Source: Bacillus safensis
GTDB taxonomy: Bacteria; Bacillota; Bacilli; Bacillales; Bacillaceae
Reading direction: 5' to 3'
DNA: 64,000 nt
Assembly: GCA_030159235.1 (NCBI GenBank)
Contig: BSBG01000003.1
Location: 124,001-188,000 of the forward strand
The notes under the pieces are model-generated. The model saw only the letters and a list, made by a program, of their open reading frames with translations. It made no database searches and was not told the DNA's origin. The translations under genes and the position numbers were made by a program. How positions within the stretch are numbered: position 1 is the stretch's first letter; the number at the start of each line of letters is the position of its first letter. This document shows positions 1-8,912 of this stretch, piece after piece.

Positions 1-2
1 AA

Positions 3-413
3 GCAAATCAATTGGCTGCCATGATTCTTCAGTCGGAGGAGGCTGAACATTACCGCAACTGCTTTAAGCGTCTCCAGCAAGACGAAGAAGCCCAACAAAT
101 TATTGCCCATTTTACAAAAGTAAAAGAGCAATATGAGGATGTGCAGCGGTTCGGCAAATATCATCCGGACTATAGAACGATCTCAAAGGAAATGCGTGAG
201 GTCAAAAGAAAGCTAGATCTTCACGATACAGTGGTTGATTTCAAAAAAGCAGAAACAGCGATTCAATCCATCTTAGATGAGATTAGTATTGAAATCGGTC
301 AAGCTGTATCAGCATATATTAAAGTTCCAACAGGGAACCCATATTTTGATGGTTTATCATCATGCGGTGGTGGCTGTGGATCAGGTGGCAGCTGTGGCTG
401 TAAAGTATCTTGA
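3..413 (+). CDS. ylbF: YlbF/RicF, Y-complex subunit (5' end cut by window edge)
   Basis: The reading frame is open from the first bases of the window, so the start codon lies outside; about 136 codons are visible of a roughly 149-residue family. B. subtilis YlbF (RicF) works with YmcA and YaaT in the Y-complex, which promotes RNase Y-dependent mRNA maturation and affects sporulation, competence and biofilm formation. The helical body is followed by a Gly/Cys-rich tail (SSCGGGCGSGGSCGCKVS), the cysteine motif linked in this family to Fe-S binding. A terminator hairpin starts at its stop codon, so it is not strongly coupled to ylbG. Confidence 0.93.
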   Translation, partial: ANQLAAMILQSEEAEHYRNCFKRLQQDEEAQQIIAHFTKVKEQYEDVQRFGKYHPDYRTISKEMREVKRKLDLHDTVVDFKKAETAIQSILDEISIEIGQAVSAYIKVPTGNPYFDGLSSCGGGCGSGGSCGCKVS

Positions 414-437
414 CGAGACTTGAATGTCTCGTCTTTT
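412..437 (+). terminator. Intrinsic terminator after ylbF
   Basis: An 8-bp stem, GACGAGAC (412-419) with GTCTCGTC (426-433), closes a 6-nt loop and is followed by TTTT. It overlaps the ylbF stop codon. Confidence 0.75.
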
Positions 438-478
438 ACATAATGAATGAAAAGAATTGAAAAACGGCAGGTGAAAAG

Positions 479-751
479 ATGGAAACCAAACGTCAAGGGA
501 TGGTTGTTTGGCTGCACTCGTTAAAGCAGTCAAAAGCGCTAAGAAAATTTGGGAATGTTCACTATATTTCAAGAAAAATGAAATATGCGGTGATCTATTG
601 TGATATGAATGATCTTGAGCGTCATATGGCTAAGCTCAGCTCATTACCATTTGTGAAACGTGTTGAGCCTTCATATAAACCTTTTATTAAGTTAGAGTAT
701 GAATCCAAATTGGACAAAGCAAAAGAGTACGATTATAAGGTGGGCTTTTAA
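479..751 (+). CDS. ylbG: YlbG, UPF0298 family protein
   Basis: A 90-residue protein, the same length as B. subtilis YlbG and collinear with it, with shared blocks such as [13 protein letters not shown] near the N-terminus and [13 protein letters not shown] at the C-terminus. The biochemical role is not established. It has no signal peptide or membrane segment and is probably a small cytoplasmic protein. An AGGTG ribosome site lies about 6 nt before the ATG. It sits between the ylbF terminator and a second terminator. Confidence 0.88.
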
Positions 752-765
752 AGACACAAAAAAAT

Positions 766-795
766 CCCCGCGGCATCACCCGCGGGGTCCTTCTA
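766..795 (+). terminator. Intrinsic terminator after ylbG
   Basis: A GC-rich 8-bp stem, CCCCGCGG (766-773) with CCGCGGGG (780-787), has a 6-nt loop and is followed by a pyrimidine-rich but not pure T tract. Confidence 0.6.
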
Positions 796-797
796 TT

Positions 798-915
798 CTT
801 AATGACTCATTAAGGAGAAGGCAAAGGGAGAGGAGAAACCGGAGGAAGAACTTATGGGGAAACGTAAGTCTTCTCCGCGGTTGGCAACAGCACCACATCA
901 GATGCTGTTATAAGT
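798..915 (+). ncRNA. ylbH-leader-type structured RNA upstream of rsmD
   Basis: The 307-nt gap between ylbG and rsmD (ylbH) contains clear secondary structure. Hairpin 1 pairs 839-854 with 865-880 through CCGGAGGAAGAACTTA and TAAGTCTTCTCCGCGG with small bulges. Hairpin 2 pairs AACAGCA (886-892) with TGCTGTT (903-909) perfectly. An 8-1-8 palindrome (798-814) lies just before. Comparative genomics has described a 'ylbH leader' RNA family of unknown function at this site in Bacillus, and this region is taken as a member by position and folding. Exact family boundaries cannot be set by eye. The remaining 145 nt to rsmD holds only a weak promoter-like TTGTTC-17-TAAGAT (971-999). Confidence 0.6.
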
Positions 916-1058
916 AGTATGGCCCCGGATTTCTTGATCTATACATAGAAAATGAATGAATATGCGCGCATTGTTCCTTGAGGATTGATGTGGTAAGATA
1001 ATGTTGAATTTTTTGTCATAAACGATGACAAATAGCAAGCAGAAAAAGTGGTGGGAAA

Positions 1059-1616
1059 ATGAGAGTCATCTCTGGAACGAGAAAAGGCCGCACACTTAAA
1101 GCGGTACCAGGTCAATCAACAAGACCGACGACAGATAAAGTAAAAGAATCGATATTTAATATGATCGGCCCGTATTTTGATGGCGGATGGGCCCTTGATT
1201 TATTTGCGGGTAGTGGTGGTTTAGGAATTGAAGCGCTTTCCAGAGGCTTCGATCATTGCATATTCGTAGATCGAGATATGAAGGCGATTCAGACGATTAA
1301 AGGAAATCTCAATCAATTGTCGCTAATGGATCAAAGTGAAGTGTTTCGAAATGAAGCGAAGCGTGCACTCGCAGCTGTTGTGAAACGAGAGGAATCCTTT
1401 CAAGCCATTTTCCTTGATCCGCCGTATAAAGATCAACAGCTGAAAGCACTTCTTGACATGATTGACGAGCACGCCTTGTTAACAGATGACGGTGTGATCG
1501 TGTGTGAGCATGATAAAGACGTTAAGCTCCCAGAAGAAGCAGGCCAGCTTTACATATCAAGACAGGAACTGTATGGGTTGACCGGTATTACGATCTATAG
1601 AAAGCGGGGAAATTAA
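1059..1616 (+). CDS. rsmD: RsmD, 16S rRNA (guanine966-N2)-methyltransferase
   Basis: A 185-residue class I SAM-dependent methyltransferase (ylbH in B. subtilis). It is predicted to methylate N2 of G966 (E. coli numbering) of 16S rRNA during 30S assembly. The SAM-binding motif DLFAGSGGLG is at residues 47-56 and the N6/N2-methylase catalytic motif DPPY at 120-123, both intact. The N-terminal MRVISGTRKGRTL is typical of RsmD. It is followed after 3 nt by coaD, so the two genes are very likely cotranscribed. A structured RNA lies upstream. Confidence 0.93.
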   Translation: MRVISGTRKGRTLKAVPGQSTRPTTDKVKESIFNMIGPYFDGGWALDLFAGSGGLGIEALSRGFDHCIFVDRDMKAIQTIKGNLNQLSLMDQSEVFRNEAKRALAAVVKREESFQAIFLDPPYKDQQLKALLDMIDEHALLTDDGVIVCEHDKDVKLPEEAGQLYISRQELYGLTGITIYRKRGN

Positions 1617-2115
<499 letters not shown>

Positions 2116-2128
<13 letters not shown>

Positions 2129-3324
2129 AATTTCTGATAGTATAGCGCGATATACACAATCAAGCTGCAAAGCGTGATCAAAGGACCGGCTGCTACAAGA
2201 TGATTCCAAAGCACGCTGCTGAACATGACGACCTGCTCGCTTGCTTCAAAGGCACCTGCTGGGAGAGCGATATCTGATCGAGAGACATAAAGAGGCTTGA
2301 ATAATAAAAAGGCAAAAACAGCTGCATAAATCCCGTGAAGCAAACGGGCGAAGAAAAACGGTTTAAAGCGGATATCTGTTGCTGCCAAAATACCGGCGAC
2401 CTGAGCTTGAACAGAGAACCCGCTGAATCCTAAAATAAAGCTGACGACAATCGTTTTAGCGAGAAGGGTGACTTCCTGTGCCCCTGTCATCTGACTTCCT
2501 AATGTGATTTCAAATAAACCGGCAATCATGGCAAGGTCTAATTCTGGCGGAAGATGCATCGTTTGCAGCATATAGCCGAGCCCTATGGATAAGAGGTCTG
2601 TCACATGGACAACTGACAGCATTTTGCTAAACACAGAAAATAAGATAATAAAGCCGCCAATCATAAAGAGAGTTTGGACTGATGACATCACCGCATCACT
2701 TAAAATTTGGCCGAACGGTCTTTTCTCTGCAAGTCTTGCTTTATGAAGGGCGCTGAATGCCTCTTTAAACGGTGGAAATATCAATCTCTGGCGGTTTCTC
2801 AGGTCTGCATCATGCCGCGCTTTATATCCCCGCATCGTAACACCAACAGCGAGATTCCCTAAATAATGTGCGCTGGCCAAAACGATCCCTAAAGCTGGGT
2901 GATGAAAAAACCCAACTGCCACCGCACCGAAAATAAACAATGGATTGGATGAATTTGTAAAGGAAACGAGTCGCTCTGCTTCAATTCTCGTCAGCTGTCC
3001 TTCCTGCCTGAGTCTTGTCGTTAATTTTGCACCAGAAGGAAAGCCTGAAGCCATTCCCATCGCTAGTACAAATCCACCTACTCCAGGCACCCGGAAGATG
3101 GGGCGCATAAATGGCTCTAATAATACCCCGACAAATCGGACAATCCCGAAACTAATTAATAGCTCGGACAAAATAAAAAAAGGAAGCAATGATGGAAATA
3201 CAACCTCCCACCACATTGCAAGTCCATTTTTCGATGCTTGCAAAGAGGCTTGTGGATGTGTAATCACAGTGGCTGTTAAAAAAATAAAAAAAGCAGCGAT
3301 GAACAGAGTGTTCCATTTTTTCAT
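2116..3324 (-). CDS. ylbJ: YlbJ, sporulation integral membrane protein
   Basis: A 402-residue polytopic membrane protein collinear with B. subtilis YlbJ (about 408 aa), a sigma-E-dependent mother-cell protein needed for normal spore development. It has many hydrophobic segments, starting with a signal-anchor at residues 8-25, and the nucleoside-recognition (Gate) repeats typical of the SpIIIA/SpmA-like superfamily, e.g. FPSLLPFFILSELL near residues 45-60. The AAGGGG ribosome site lies 10 nt before the ATG on the minus strand. It is convergent with coaD and divergent from ylbK. The transported or sensed substrate is unknown. Confidence 0.9.
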
Positions 3325-3480
3325 GGAGATTTCGCCCCTTGCCGTTATGATCTATTGGCGAGCTCGTGATTGGAGAAAAAGAAATTAGCCGAGCCTGTCT
3401 TCTATTACTATACGAGCAGTAGGGGCATGTTTAGACCTATAGATTCGTATATATGCATAGAAAGAGGAGGGTGGATTTTC

Positions 3481-4260
3481 ATGAAGCGACCGATCATCGG
3501 GCTTGCGCTAGGCTCCGGGGGTGCGAGGGGAATGGCGCATATCGGGGTTTTGTCTAGTCTTGAGAAACAAGGAATACAGATAGATATGATCGCTGGAAGC
3601 AGTATTGGCGCACTTGTTGGGAGCTTTTATGCGGCAGGACAAGACGTAGAAAAAATGAAAAAACTTGCACTTGTCTTCAGAAGAAAGTATTATGCTGACT
3701 ATACACTGCCAAAAATCGGTCTTTTAAAAGGAAATCGAATTTTGCAGCTGATTCACACGTTTACATATGGGAAAAAATTTGAGGAATTAAGAATGCCCCT
3801 TGCAGTTGTTGCCTGTGATATCGAGACAGGGGAGAAGGTTGTGTTTAAAGAAGGGTCTGTCTCACAAGCAGTCAGAGCAAGCATTAGTATTCCAGGCGTG
3901 TTTGTTCCTCACGAAATGGGCGGGAGACAGCTAGTGGATGGAGCGGTTGTTGACCGCATTCCTGTGTCTGTTTTAAAAGAAATGGGCGCAGACCTTATTA
4001 TCGCCTCTGATGTATCGAGGGTGAAAAAAACAGAAAAGGCGACGAGATTATCGGATGTGATCATGCAAAGTTTGGACATCCTTCAAAATGAATTGGTGCG
4101 TCATCAAACCATTCACGCAGATCTCATGATCCGGCCAAGACTTGAAACATTTAGCTCTAGTTCCTTCACGCAGGTTCAGGAGATGATTGAAGCTGGTGAG
4201 CTCGCCGCAGATCAACTAACAGGTAAACTGAAAGATGTCATTGATAAATGGGAGTGTTAA
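3481..4260 (+). CDS. ylbK: YlbK, patatin-like phospholipase family protein
   Basis: A 259-residue patatin-like serine hydrolase. It has the oxyanion loop GSGGARG (residues 11-17), the nucleophile elbow GSSIG with Ser41, and the catalytic Asp in VDGA (Asp153), so the Ser-Asp dyad is complete. The physiological lipid substrate is unknown. The ATG at 3481 is chosen over an upstream in-frame ATG because a strong GAGGAGGG ribosome site lies 9 nt before it and homology starts there. It precedes ylbL by 4 nt, so the two are probably cotranscribed. Confidence 0.92.
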   Translation: MKRPIIGLALGSGGARGMAHIGVLSSLEKQGIQIDMIAGSSIGALVGSFYAAGQDVEKMKKLALVFRRKYYADYTLPKIGLLKGNRILQLIHTFTYGKKFEELRMPLAVVACDIETGEKVVFKEGSVSQAVRASISIPGVFVPHEMGGRQLVDGAVVDRIPVSVLKEMGADLIIASDVSRVKKTEKATRLSDVIMQSLDILQNELVRHQTIHADLMIRPRLETFSSSSFTQVQEMIEAGELAADQLTGKLKDVIDKWEC

Positions 4261-4264
4261 TCAA

Positions 4265-5293
4265 ATGAAAAAATTGAATATTCGCTGGCTCAGCTTTTTT
4301 GTAGTTGTCCTAGTATTATTTGGCTTAACCTTTGTCAAATTGCCGTATTACGTGACAAAGCCGGGGGATGCAACAGAGATTGCTCCTCATATTCAAGTGG
4401 ACGGCGGATATGGCGAGAAGGGTAGCTTTTCTCTTATGACGATTAAAGTAGGTCCAGCCAATCCGTATACGTATTTGCTTGCGAAAATGAATAAGTATGA
4501 CGAAATTGTCCCAGAAGAAAATATTAAAGCGGACGGAGAGTCGGATGAAGATTATATGAAAAGGCAGCTTCAGCTGATGAAAAGCTCACAAGAAAATGCC
4601 ATGATTGCTGCGTATACAAAAGCAGGTAAAAAAGTAGATTATACGTTTAATGGGGTATATGCGAGCTACGTCATGAAAGGCATGCCTGCTTACGGCAAAA
4701 TTGAAGTGGGTGACCGGATTAAAAGCGTTGATGGCAAGACCTATGATTCTGCTGATAAAATGGTTTCGTATATCAGTCGTCAAAAAGCAGGTACATCTGT
4801 TCGTTTTGTCCTTGAACGAAACGGCAAGGATATTACGCAGAAAGTGACGTTAAAACCTTTTAAAGAAGAACCGAATCGAGTCGGCATTGGCGTATCATTA
4901 TTTACAGACCGTAATGTGAAAGTCTCACCTTCCATTAAGGTAGATATTGAAAATATCGGCGGCCCATCGGCAGGCTTAATGATGTCACTTGAAATTTATA
5001 ATCAGCTGACAAAAGAAGACGAAACACACGGTTATGCAATTGCGGGAACTGGAACAATTGATGCCGACGGTACGGTTGGTCCAATTGGCGGAATTGATCA
5101 AAAGGTCGTTGCAGCTGATAAGGCTGGAAAAGATATCTTCTTTGCACCAAACGATAAAGGTGATCCAAATTCAGACTACAAACATGCTGTTAAAACAGCG
5201 AAAGATATTAAAAGTGATATGAAAATCGTCCCTGTGGACACAATGCAGGACGCACTGAACTATTTAAACAAGTTAAAAGAGAAAGCATCTTAA
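4265..5293 (+). CDS. ylbL: YlbL, membrane-anchored PDZ-Lon-like protease
   Basis: A 342-residue protein with one N-terminal membrane anchor (about residues 8-26), a PDZ domain (about 125-195) and a C-terminal Lon-type Ser/Lys protease domain. The nucleophile is Ser235 in [10 protein letters not shown] and the general base Lys280 in [12 protein letters not shown]; both are present. In B. subtilis YlbL, with CtpA, degrades the DNA-damage checkpoint inhibitor YneA, letting division resume. The ATG at 4265 is preceded by GGGAG and aligns with the homologue start. The gene is 4 nt downstream of ylbK. Confidence 0.92.
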   Translation: MKKLNIRWLSFFVVVLVLFGLTFVKLPYYVTKPGDATEIAPHIQVDGGYGEKGSFSLMTIKVGPANPYTYLLAKMNKYDEIVPEENIKADGESDEDYMKRQLQLMKSSQENAMIAAYTKAGKKVDYTFNGVYASYVMKGMPAYGKIEVGDRIKSVDGKTYDSADKMVSYISRQKAGTSVRFVLERNGKDITQKVTLKPFKEEPNRVGIGVSLFTDRNVKVSPSIKVDIENIGGPSAGLMMSLEIYNQLTKEDETHGYAIAGTGTIDADGTVGPIGGIDQKVVAADKAGKDIFFAPNDKGDPNSDYKHAVKTAKDIKSDMKIVPVDTMQDALNYLNKLKEKAS

Positions 5294-5296
5294 TCT

Positions 5297-5330
5297 AAAA
5301 AGAGCAGCCTACATCAAGGCTGCTCTTTTT
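5297..5330. terminator. Bidirectional terminator between ylbL and tmcAL
   Basis: A perfect 11-bp stem, AAAGAGCAGCC (5299-5309) with GGCTGCTCTTT (5318-5328), has A-rich and T-rich flanks, so it can act in both directions between two convergent genes. Confidence 0.85.
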
Positions 5331-6577
5331 TATCGAGATTGGAAGAGACCCGTCTCTTCATCGTAGCGGATCGGGGAGGTTTTAAACTCTGCTTCCGTTA
5401 ACTCTGTTTGCATGGGTTCACTGATGGGAAGACTGAAGACACGGGAAGCGCGAATATCAAGATCAAGGGCAGGGTGTGAAAAGGAAGACAGCTTGCTGAC
5501 GAGTGGTACGTCTAATTCTTTTTTGACAAGAGATAAGTATTGCTGTCCTTTTTTTGACATGCCAAGTAAACGAATGTAGGGTGCTTGCTTCTCTTTCAGT
5601 AGCTCATGCATGTCATTTTTCTTCACCCTCATTAAAAGGTGCGTATTCATCCGCTGCAGCCTTGTCCATGTATATCGTTTTGTTTTCACAAGTGATAGAT
5701 ATTCTTCGTAGGAGGATGCATGCGTGATCGCCTTTTGCATGCGATGTTCGATGCCTTCTTCGATTTCATAGATGCCTTTTAGTTCTGCTGTATCCATGGT
5801 GTGAAACACATGTTTTAAGAAACTAAAATAGTCTTCTTGCGTATGTAAAAGATCATAAGAAGAATGATAGTCATGTAATTGCTTAAGTGAAGCTTCCGGG
5901 AGATAAGAGGCGACTGTTTCAAATGAACCGTGCTCTTTTAACGCTTTCCGTATGCTTGTTGCGCTTGCGATTTTTTGATTTTCAGGAAGCTCTTGATCAT
6001 GATAACCAGATGCAATTCTTTGAGAGGTAAAGGGCTCTATGTGAGGAGATCTCTCTAAGATGGCTTTGACATAATGAAAACCTAGAATGTTATTCGGCTT
6101 AGATAAATCCAGTAAGTGCGTGGGATCAATGACCTCATGAAACGCAGCGGCAGCGGTTGCTGGATAACTAAAGCCTTCTTTCATCTTTTCTTTTGTGAAA
6201 AGGTCAATTTCTTCTTTTTTTTCATGCCAAGCGTAGGCTGTTCGCTCAAATGCTTTGATGTCTCCATTCTCACTTCCGAAAAAAAGGGAGCGGCATTTTA
6301 AAGCGTCTAGAATGGATACAGCCCCGTTTGCAAAGGTTTCTGCTTTTTGCACGGCGTATATGTATGGAAGCTCACATACGATGTCTACACCGTTTTGTAA
6401 TGCCATTTTTGTTCGTGCCCATTTTGAGACGATTGCGGGCTCTCCGCGCTGGAGGAAGGAACCGCTCATGACGGCAATGGCAACATCTGAGGAGGTATGT
6501 GTTTTCGCCTGACGAACATGATAGGCATGTCCATAATGAAATGGATTGTACTCGACAACGACTCCTGTTGCTTTCAA
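5330..6577 (-). CDS. tmcAL: TmcAL (YlbM), tRNA(Met) cytidine acetate ligase
   Basis: A 415-residue nucleotidyltransferase-fold enzyme that makes N4-acetylcytidine at the wobble base of elongator tRNA-Met from acetate and ATP. The HxGH-type motif is HYGH at residues 14-17 in EYNPFHYGH, followed by the characteristic SGSFLQRGEPA block. The frame is open a further 60 codons upstream, but the TTG at 6577 has a GGCGG ribosome site 9 nt before it and gives exactly the 415-residue length of the B. subtilis protein. It is transcribed divergently from ylbN and has its own sigma-A type promoter. Confidence 0.93.
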   Translation of the reverse strand: MKATGVVVEYNPFHYGHAYHVRQAKTHTSSDVAIAVMSGSFLQRGEPAIVSKWARTKMALQNGVDIVCELPYIYAVQKAETFANGAVSILDALKCRSLFFGSENGDIKAFERTAYAWHEKKEEIDLFTKEKMKEGFSYPATAAAAFHEVIDPTHLLDLSKPNNILGFHYVKAILERSPHIEPFTSQRIASGYHDQELPENQKIASATSIRKALKEHGSFETVASYLPEASLKQLHDYHSSYDLLHTQEDYFSFLKHVFHTMDTAELKGIYEIEEGIEHRMQKAITHASSYEEYLSLVKTKRYTWTRLQRMNTHLLMRVKKNDMHELLKEKQAPYIRLLGMSKKGQQYLSLVKKELDVPLVSKLSSFSHPALDLDIRASRVFSLPISEPMQTELTEAEFKTSPIRYDEETGLFQSR

Positions 6578-6656
6578 TAGATGTTCCGCCTTTCTTGCTA
6601 TGGTTAAATGGTCTATGCTACAGTAGCATAAGGGAAAAATGAAGCCCATTTTTTTC

Positions 6657-6685
6657 AGTGTAGGCATTCCGTGAACTGATGTCAA
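6657..6685 (-). promoter_or_regulatory. Sigma-A promoter for tmcAL
   Basis: On the minus strand, TTGACA (6685-6680) and TACACT (6662-6657) are separated by 17 bp. The leader downstream carries an 8-1-8 palindrome at 6614-6630. Confidence 0.6.
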
Positions 6686-6725
6686 ACAACGCTCTGACAT
6701 TACAAAGGACTGTAAAGAAAAAATA

Positions 6726-6754
6726 TTGACAAATAGCATGATGAAAGCTATAAT
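6726..6754 (+). promoter_or_regulatory. Consensus sigma-A promoter for ylbN-rpmF
   Basis: A perfect TTGACA (6726-6731), a 17-bp spacer and a perfect TATAAT (6749-6754) lie about 30 nt before the ylbN start. The strength suits a ribosomal protein operon. Confidence 0.88.
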
Positions 6755-6783
6755 CATGTTTGTTGCTCTTAGAGGTGATACAA

Positions 6784-7302
6784 TTGAAATGGACAGTTTA
6801 TCAGTTACATCAAAAAGCTAAAAACAGCTTCGATTTTCATGAGACGGTTGACTTAAATGAACTTACTAGCCTTCATTCAGATATACGTCGCATTTCACCA
6901 GTAGAGGTGAAAGGGACTGGAGTGATCGAATCAAAGCAAGTCGCATTTGATTTAACCATCACAGGTGAAATGACATTGCCTTGTTCAAGAACGCTTGTTG
7001 ATGTAAATTATCCATTTGCGATTTCAACGAAAGAACTTTTTGTACTTCATAAGACAGACGATATAGAAGATGAAGACGTATCTGTTGTAGAAGACGATAT
7101 CATCGACTTAACGCCTATAGTCAAGGAAGCAATTTTTCTTGAAGTGCCAATGCAAATCTTTTGCGACCAAACAGACGTAAAAGGTGCTGCACCTCAGGAA
7201 GGGAATGACTGGGCGGTCATTTCGGAAGATGCACATCAAAACCGAATTGATCCGCGTCTGGAAGGCTTGAAGAAGCTCTTAGAAGAAAATAATGAATCTT
7301 AA
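6784..7302 (+). CDS. ylbN: YlbN, YceD/DUF177 family protein
   Basis: A 172-residue member of the DUF177 (YceD) family, whose members are linked to 23S rRNA accumulation or processing in bacteria and plastids and are commonly encoded next to rpmF. The family core EMTLPCSRTLVDV lies in the middle third and an acidic stretch (DDIEDEDVSVVEDD) follows. The start is the TTG at 6784, preceded by GAGGTG at 6 nt; this reproduces the 172-residue length of the B. subtilis protein. The pairing with rpmF under one very strong promoter supports a ribosome-related role. Confidence 0.92.
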   Translation: MKWTVYQLHQKAKNSFDFHETVDLNELTSLHSDIRRISPVEVKGTGVIESKQVAFDLTITGEMTLPCSRTLVDVNYPFAISTKELFVLHKTDDIEDEDVSVVEDDIIDLTPIVKEAIFLEVPMQIFCDQTDVKGAAPQEGNDWAVISEDAHQNRIDPRLEGLKKLLEENNES

Positions 7303-7323
7303 CTCTTTAAGGAGGTGGGAATA

Positions 7324-7497
7324 ATGGCTGTACCTTTTAGAAGAACTTCTAAAATGAAAAAAAGATTGCGTCGTACGCATTTCAAACTACAAGTACCTGG
7401 TATGGTAGCTTGCCCAGAATGCGGTGAAATGAAAATTTCTCATCGTGTCTGCAAATCTTGCGGAACATACAAAGGCAAAGACGTAAAAAGCAACTAA
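7324..7497 (+). CDS. rpmF: Ribosomal protein L32
   Basis: A 57-residue basic protein of the large ribosomal subunit. The N-terminus [19 protein letters not shown] is the L32 signature and a zinc ribbon is formed by Cys30, Cys33, Cys43 and Cys46, so this is the zinc-containing (C+) form. A strong GGAGGTGG ribosome site precedes the ATG. It is cotranscribed with ylbN and followed by a terminator. Confidence 0.97.
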   Translation: MAVPFRRTSKMKKRLRRTHFKLQVPGMVACPECGEMKISHRVCKSCGTYKGKDVKSN

Positions 7498-7507
7498 TGC
7501 TTGATAA

Positions 7508-7541
7508 AAAAGCGTAAGGGAATCTTCCCTTACGTTTTTTT
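7508..7541 (+). terminator. Intrinsic terminator after rpmF
   Basis: Stem CGTAAGGGA (7513-7521) pairs with TCCCTTACG (7526-7534), with an A-tract before and T7 after it. Confidence 0.88.
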
Positions 7542-7577
7542 ATTTGTCTATTTTTTAGGTTTCTCTCCTGCAAATAG

Positions 7578-7605
7578 TCTATCTACTCTAGTAAGCGCAT
7601 ATGAT
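7578..7605 (+). promoter_or_regulatory. Possible sigma-E-type promoter for gerR (ylbO)
   Basis: TCTATCT (7578-7584), a 13-bp spacer and CATATGAT (7598-7605) resemble the sigma-E consensus (-10 CATACAnT). The same arrangement, TCTACAA-13-CATATGAT, precedes spoVD at 15664. B. subtilis gerR is known to be sigma-E dependent. Confidence 0.45.
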
Positions 7606-7635
7606 GTGGTATTCAGATTCAGGGGGGATGATCAA

Positions 7636-8175
7636 TTGACGATAACAAGGCAGGACGCATGGACACAAGATGAAGATTTACTTTTAGCAGAAGTCGTCTT
7701 AAGGCACATTCGAGATGGAGGAACGCAGCTTTCCGCATTTGAAGAAGTCGGGAAAGCATTGTCAAGAACAGCCGCAGCATGTGGATTCAGGTGGAACTCA
7801 TATGTCAGAAAACAATATCAGGCAGGCATTGAGCTGGCGAAAAAACAGCGGAAAGAACTACGCCAAAAGATCGGTATTCATTCCTCAGGCTTACCGCAGC
7901 ATGCGTTAACCATAGAAGAGAAGACATCTTCAGATCAGGCTGAATTAACTCTTCGAGAAGTGATACAGTTTCTAGAACAGCTTGAAAAAGAACCGGCTGG
8001 CCCTGCTTATTTACGTGAGGAACTGGCGGATGCAAAGCATCAATTGAAGTCACTCACAGAAGAAAATGAGCATCTGAAGCGGCAATTAAAAATGACAGAA
8101 GAAGATTACCGGGCACTCATTGGGATTGTTGAAAGAGTCAAACAGAATATCAGCTTAAAAGAATATGCTAAATAA
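7636..8175 (+). CDS. gerR: GerR/YlbO, RsfA-family sporulation transcription factor
   Basis: A 179-residue regulator with an N-terminal Myb/SANT-like helix-turn-helix segment ([18 protein letters not shown] onward, about residues 3-60) and a C-terminal coiled coil (about 110-170). In B. subtilis GerR is a mother-cell regulator that represses part of the sigma-E regulon and activates spore-coat-related genes. The TTG at 7636, with GGGGGATG ahead, is chosen because homology begins there; the longer open frame upstream runs through the rpmF terminator. It is convergent with ylbP. Confidence 0.9.
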   Translation: MTITRQDAWTQDEDLLLAEVVLRHIRDGGTQLSAFEEVGKALSRTAAACGFRWNSYVRKQYQAGIELAKKQRKELRQKIGIHSSGLPQHALTIEEKTSSDQAELTLREVIQFLEQLEKEPAGPAYLREELADAKHQLKSLTEENEHLKRQLKMTEEDYRALIGIVERVKQNISLKEYAK

Positions 8176-8176
8176 G

Positions 8177-8210
8177 AAAACGCCCCTCACAGAGAAAGGA
8201 GGGGCGTTTT
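8177..8210. terminator. Bidirectional terminator between gerR and ylbP
   Basis: AAAACGCCCCT (8177 onward) pairs with AGGGGCGTTTT across a 12-nt loop; the A and T flanks make it symmetric. Confidence 0.85.
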
Positions 8211-8221
8211 ATCATCATCCA

Positions 8222-8701
8222 TTAAGCGGATTCACCTGTATTCTTTTGAATATGGGCGGGCTCCCAGATGAGTGGATTTTCACCTTTATCGCGTTCCATA
8301 TCATATTTTACCGCTTCAAAGCCCATTTTATCCCAAAATCCGGCGGATTTGACGCGTGGATTGGTTCGGATAGGTAATCCGAAAGATTTGGCGAATTCAA
8401 CAAGTGCTTCGCCGTACCCTTTGCGCTGATACCCAGGAAGCACTTCTAGCTTCCATAGCTCTAAATAATTATGATTGTGGTCAAAATACGTAGTCGTTGA
8501 GCCGTCTACTTGATAAAGACTCATACGTGCAACCAGCTTATCTCCAAAATAAATCCCATAAAATGGAGAGTTGCTGTCATTTTCAATCATATTGCTTTCA
8601 AGGTCTTCAAGCATGGATAGTTCTTGTATGCCATATTCCTTAAATTGTTTAAATTCCTCTAATGTTTTGTAATTGATTAGAAGTCGTTTTACTTGTGCCA
8701 T
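8222..8701 (-). CDS. ylbP: YlbP, GNAT-family N-acetyltransferase
   Basis: A 159-residue GCN5-related acetyltransferase, collinear with B. subtilis YlbP (160 aa). The acetyl-CoA-binding motif A is visible as LEVLPGYQRKGYGEALV in the C-terminal half. The substrate is unknown. The ATG at 8701 on the minus strand is preceded by a GGGGGAAG ribosome site. The gene is transcribed toward gerR from a well-formed sigma-A type promoter. Confidence 0.88.
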   Translation of the reverse strand: MAQVKRLLINYKTLEEFKQFKEYGIQELSMLEDLESNMIENDSNSPFYGIYFGDKLVARMSLYQVDGSTTTYFDHNHNYLELWKLEVLPGYQRKGYGEALVEFAKSFGLPIRTNPRVKSAGFWDKMGFEAVKYDMERDKGENPLIWEPAHIQKNTGESA

Positions 8702-8791
8702 ATGATCTTCCCCCTTACACACATAATGTCGACAATGATGTCTTTGAAGGCGTTTTCATTCCATCCACCTCAAAAAGTTTTTACACTTATT

Positions 8792-8820
8792 ATTATAGTT
8801 TTTTAATTAAAAAAATTCAA
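8792..8820 (-). promoter_or_regulatory. Sigma-A promoter for ylbP
   Basis: On the minus strand, TTGAAT (8820-8815), a 17-bp spacer and a perfect TATAAT (8797-8792) lie about 90 nt before the ylbP start. Confidence 0.7.
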
Positions 8821-8841
8821 TCATAGCGTACCATCTGCTTT

Positions 8842-8869
8842 TTGCATTGCGGCATGAAACTGTTAAAAT
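8842..8869 (+). promoter_or_regulatory. Sigma-A promoter for the ketopantoate reductase gene
   Basis: TTGCAT (8842-8847), a 16-bp spacer and TAAAAT (8864-8869) with an extended TGn element lie about 45 nt before the start codon. Confidence 0.6.
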
Positions 8870-8912
8870 AGTTGATATGATGAAGTAAACAGAAAAAGGG
8901 AAGTGCGGGCAA

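Noticed and set aside
6614-6630. 8-1-8 palindrome TATGCTAC-A-GTAGCATA in the tmcAL leader (a similar one is at 798-814)
   Set aside because: About one such palindrome is expected by chance in a window of this size, and no second copy of either sequence suggests an operator.
6578-6757. 60-codon in-frame N-terminal extension of tmcAL
   Set aside because: No ribosome site at the far ATG; the extension covers the tmcAL promoter; TTG 6577 with GGCGG gives the exact family length.
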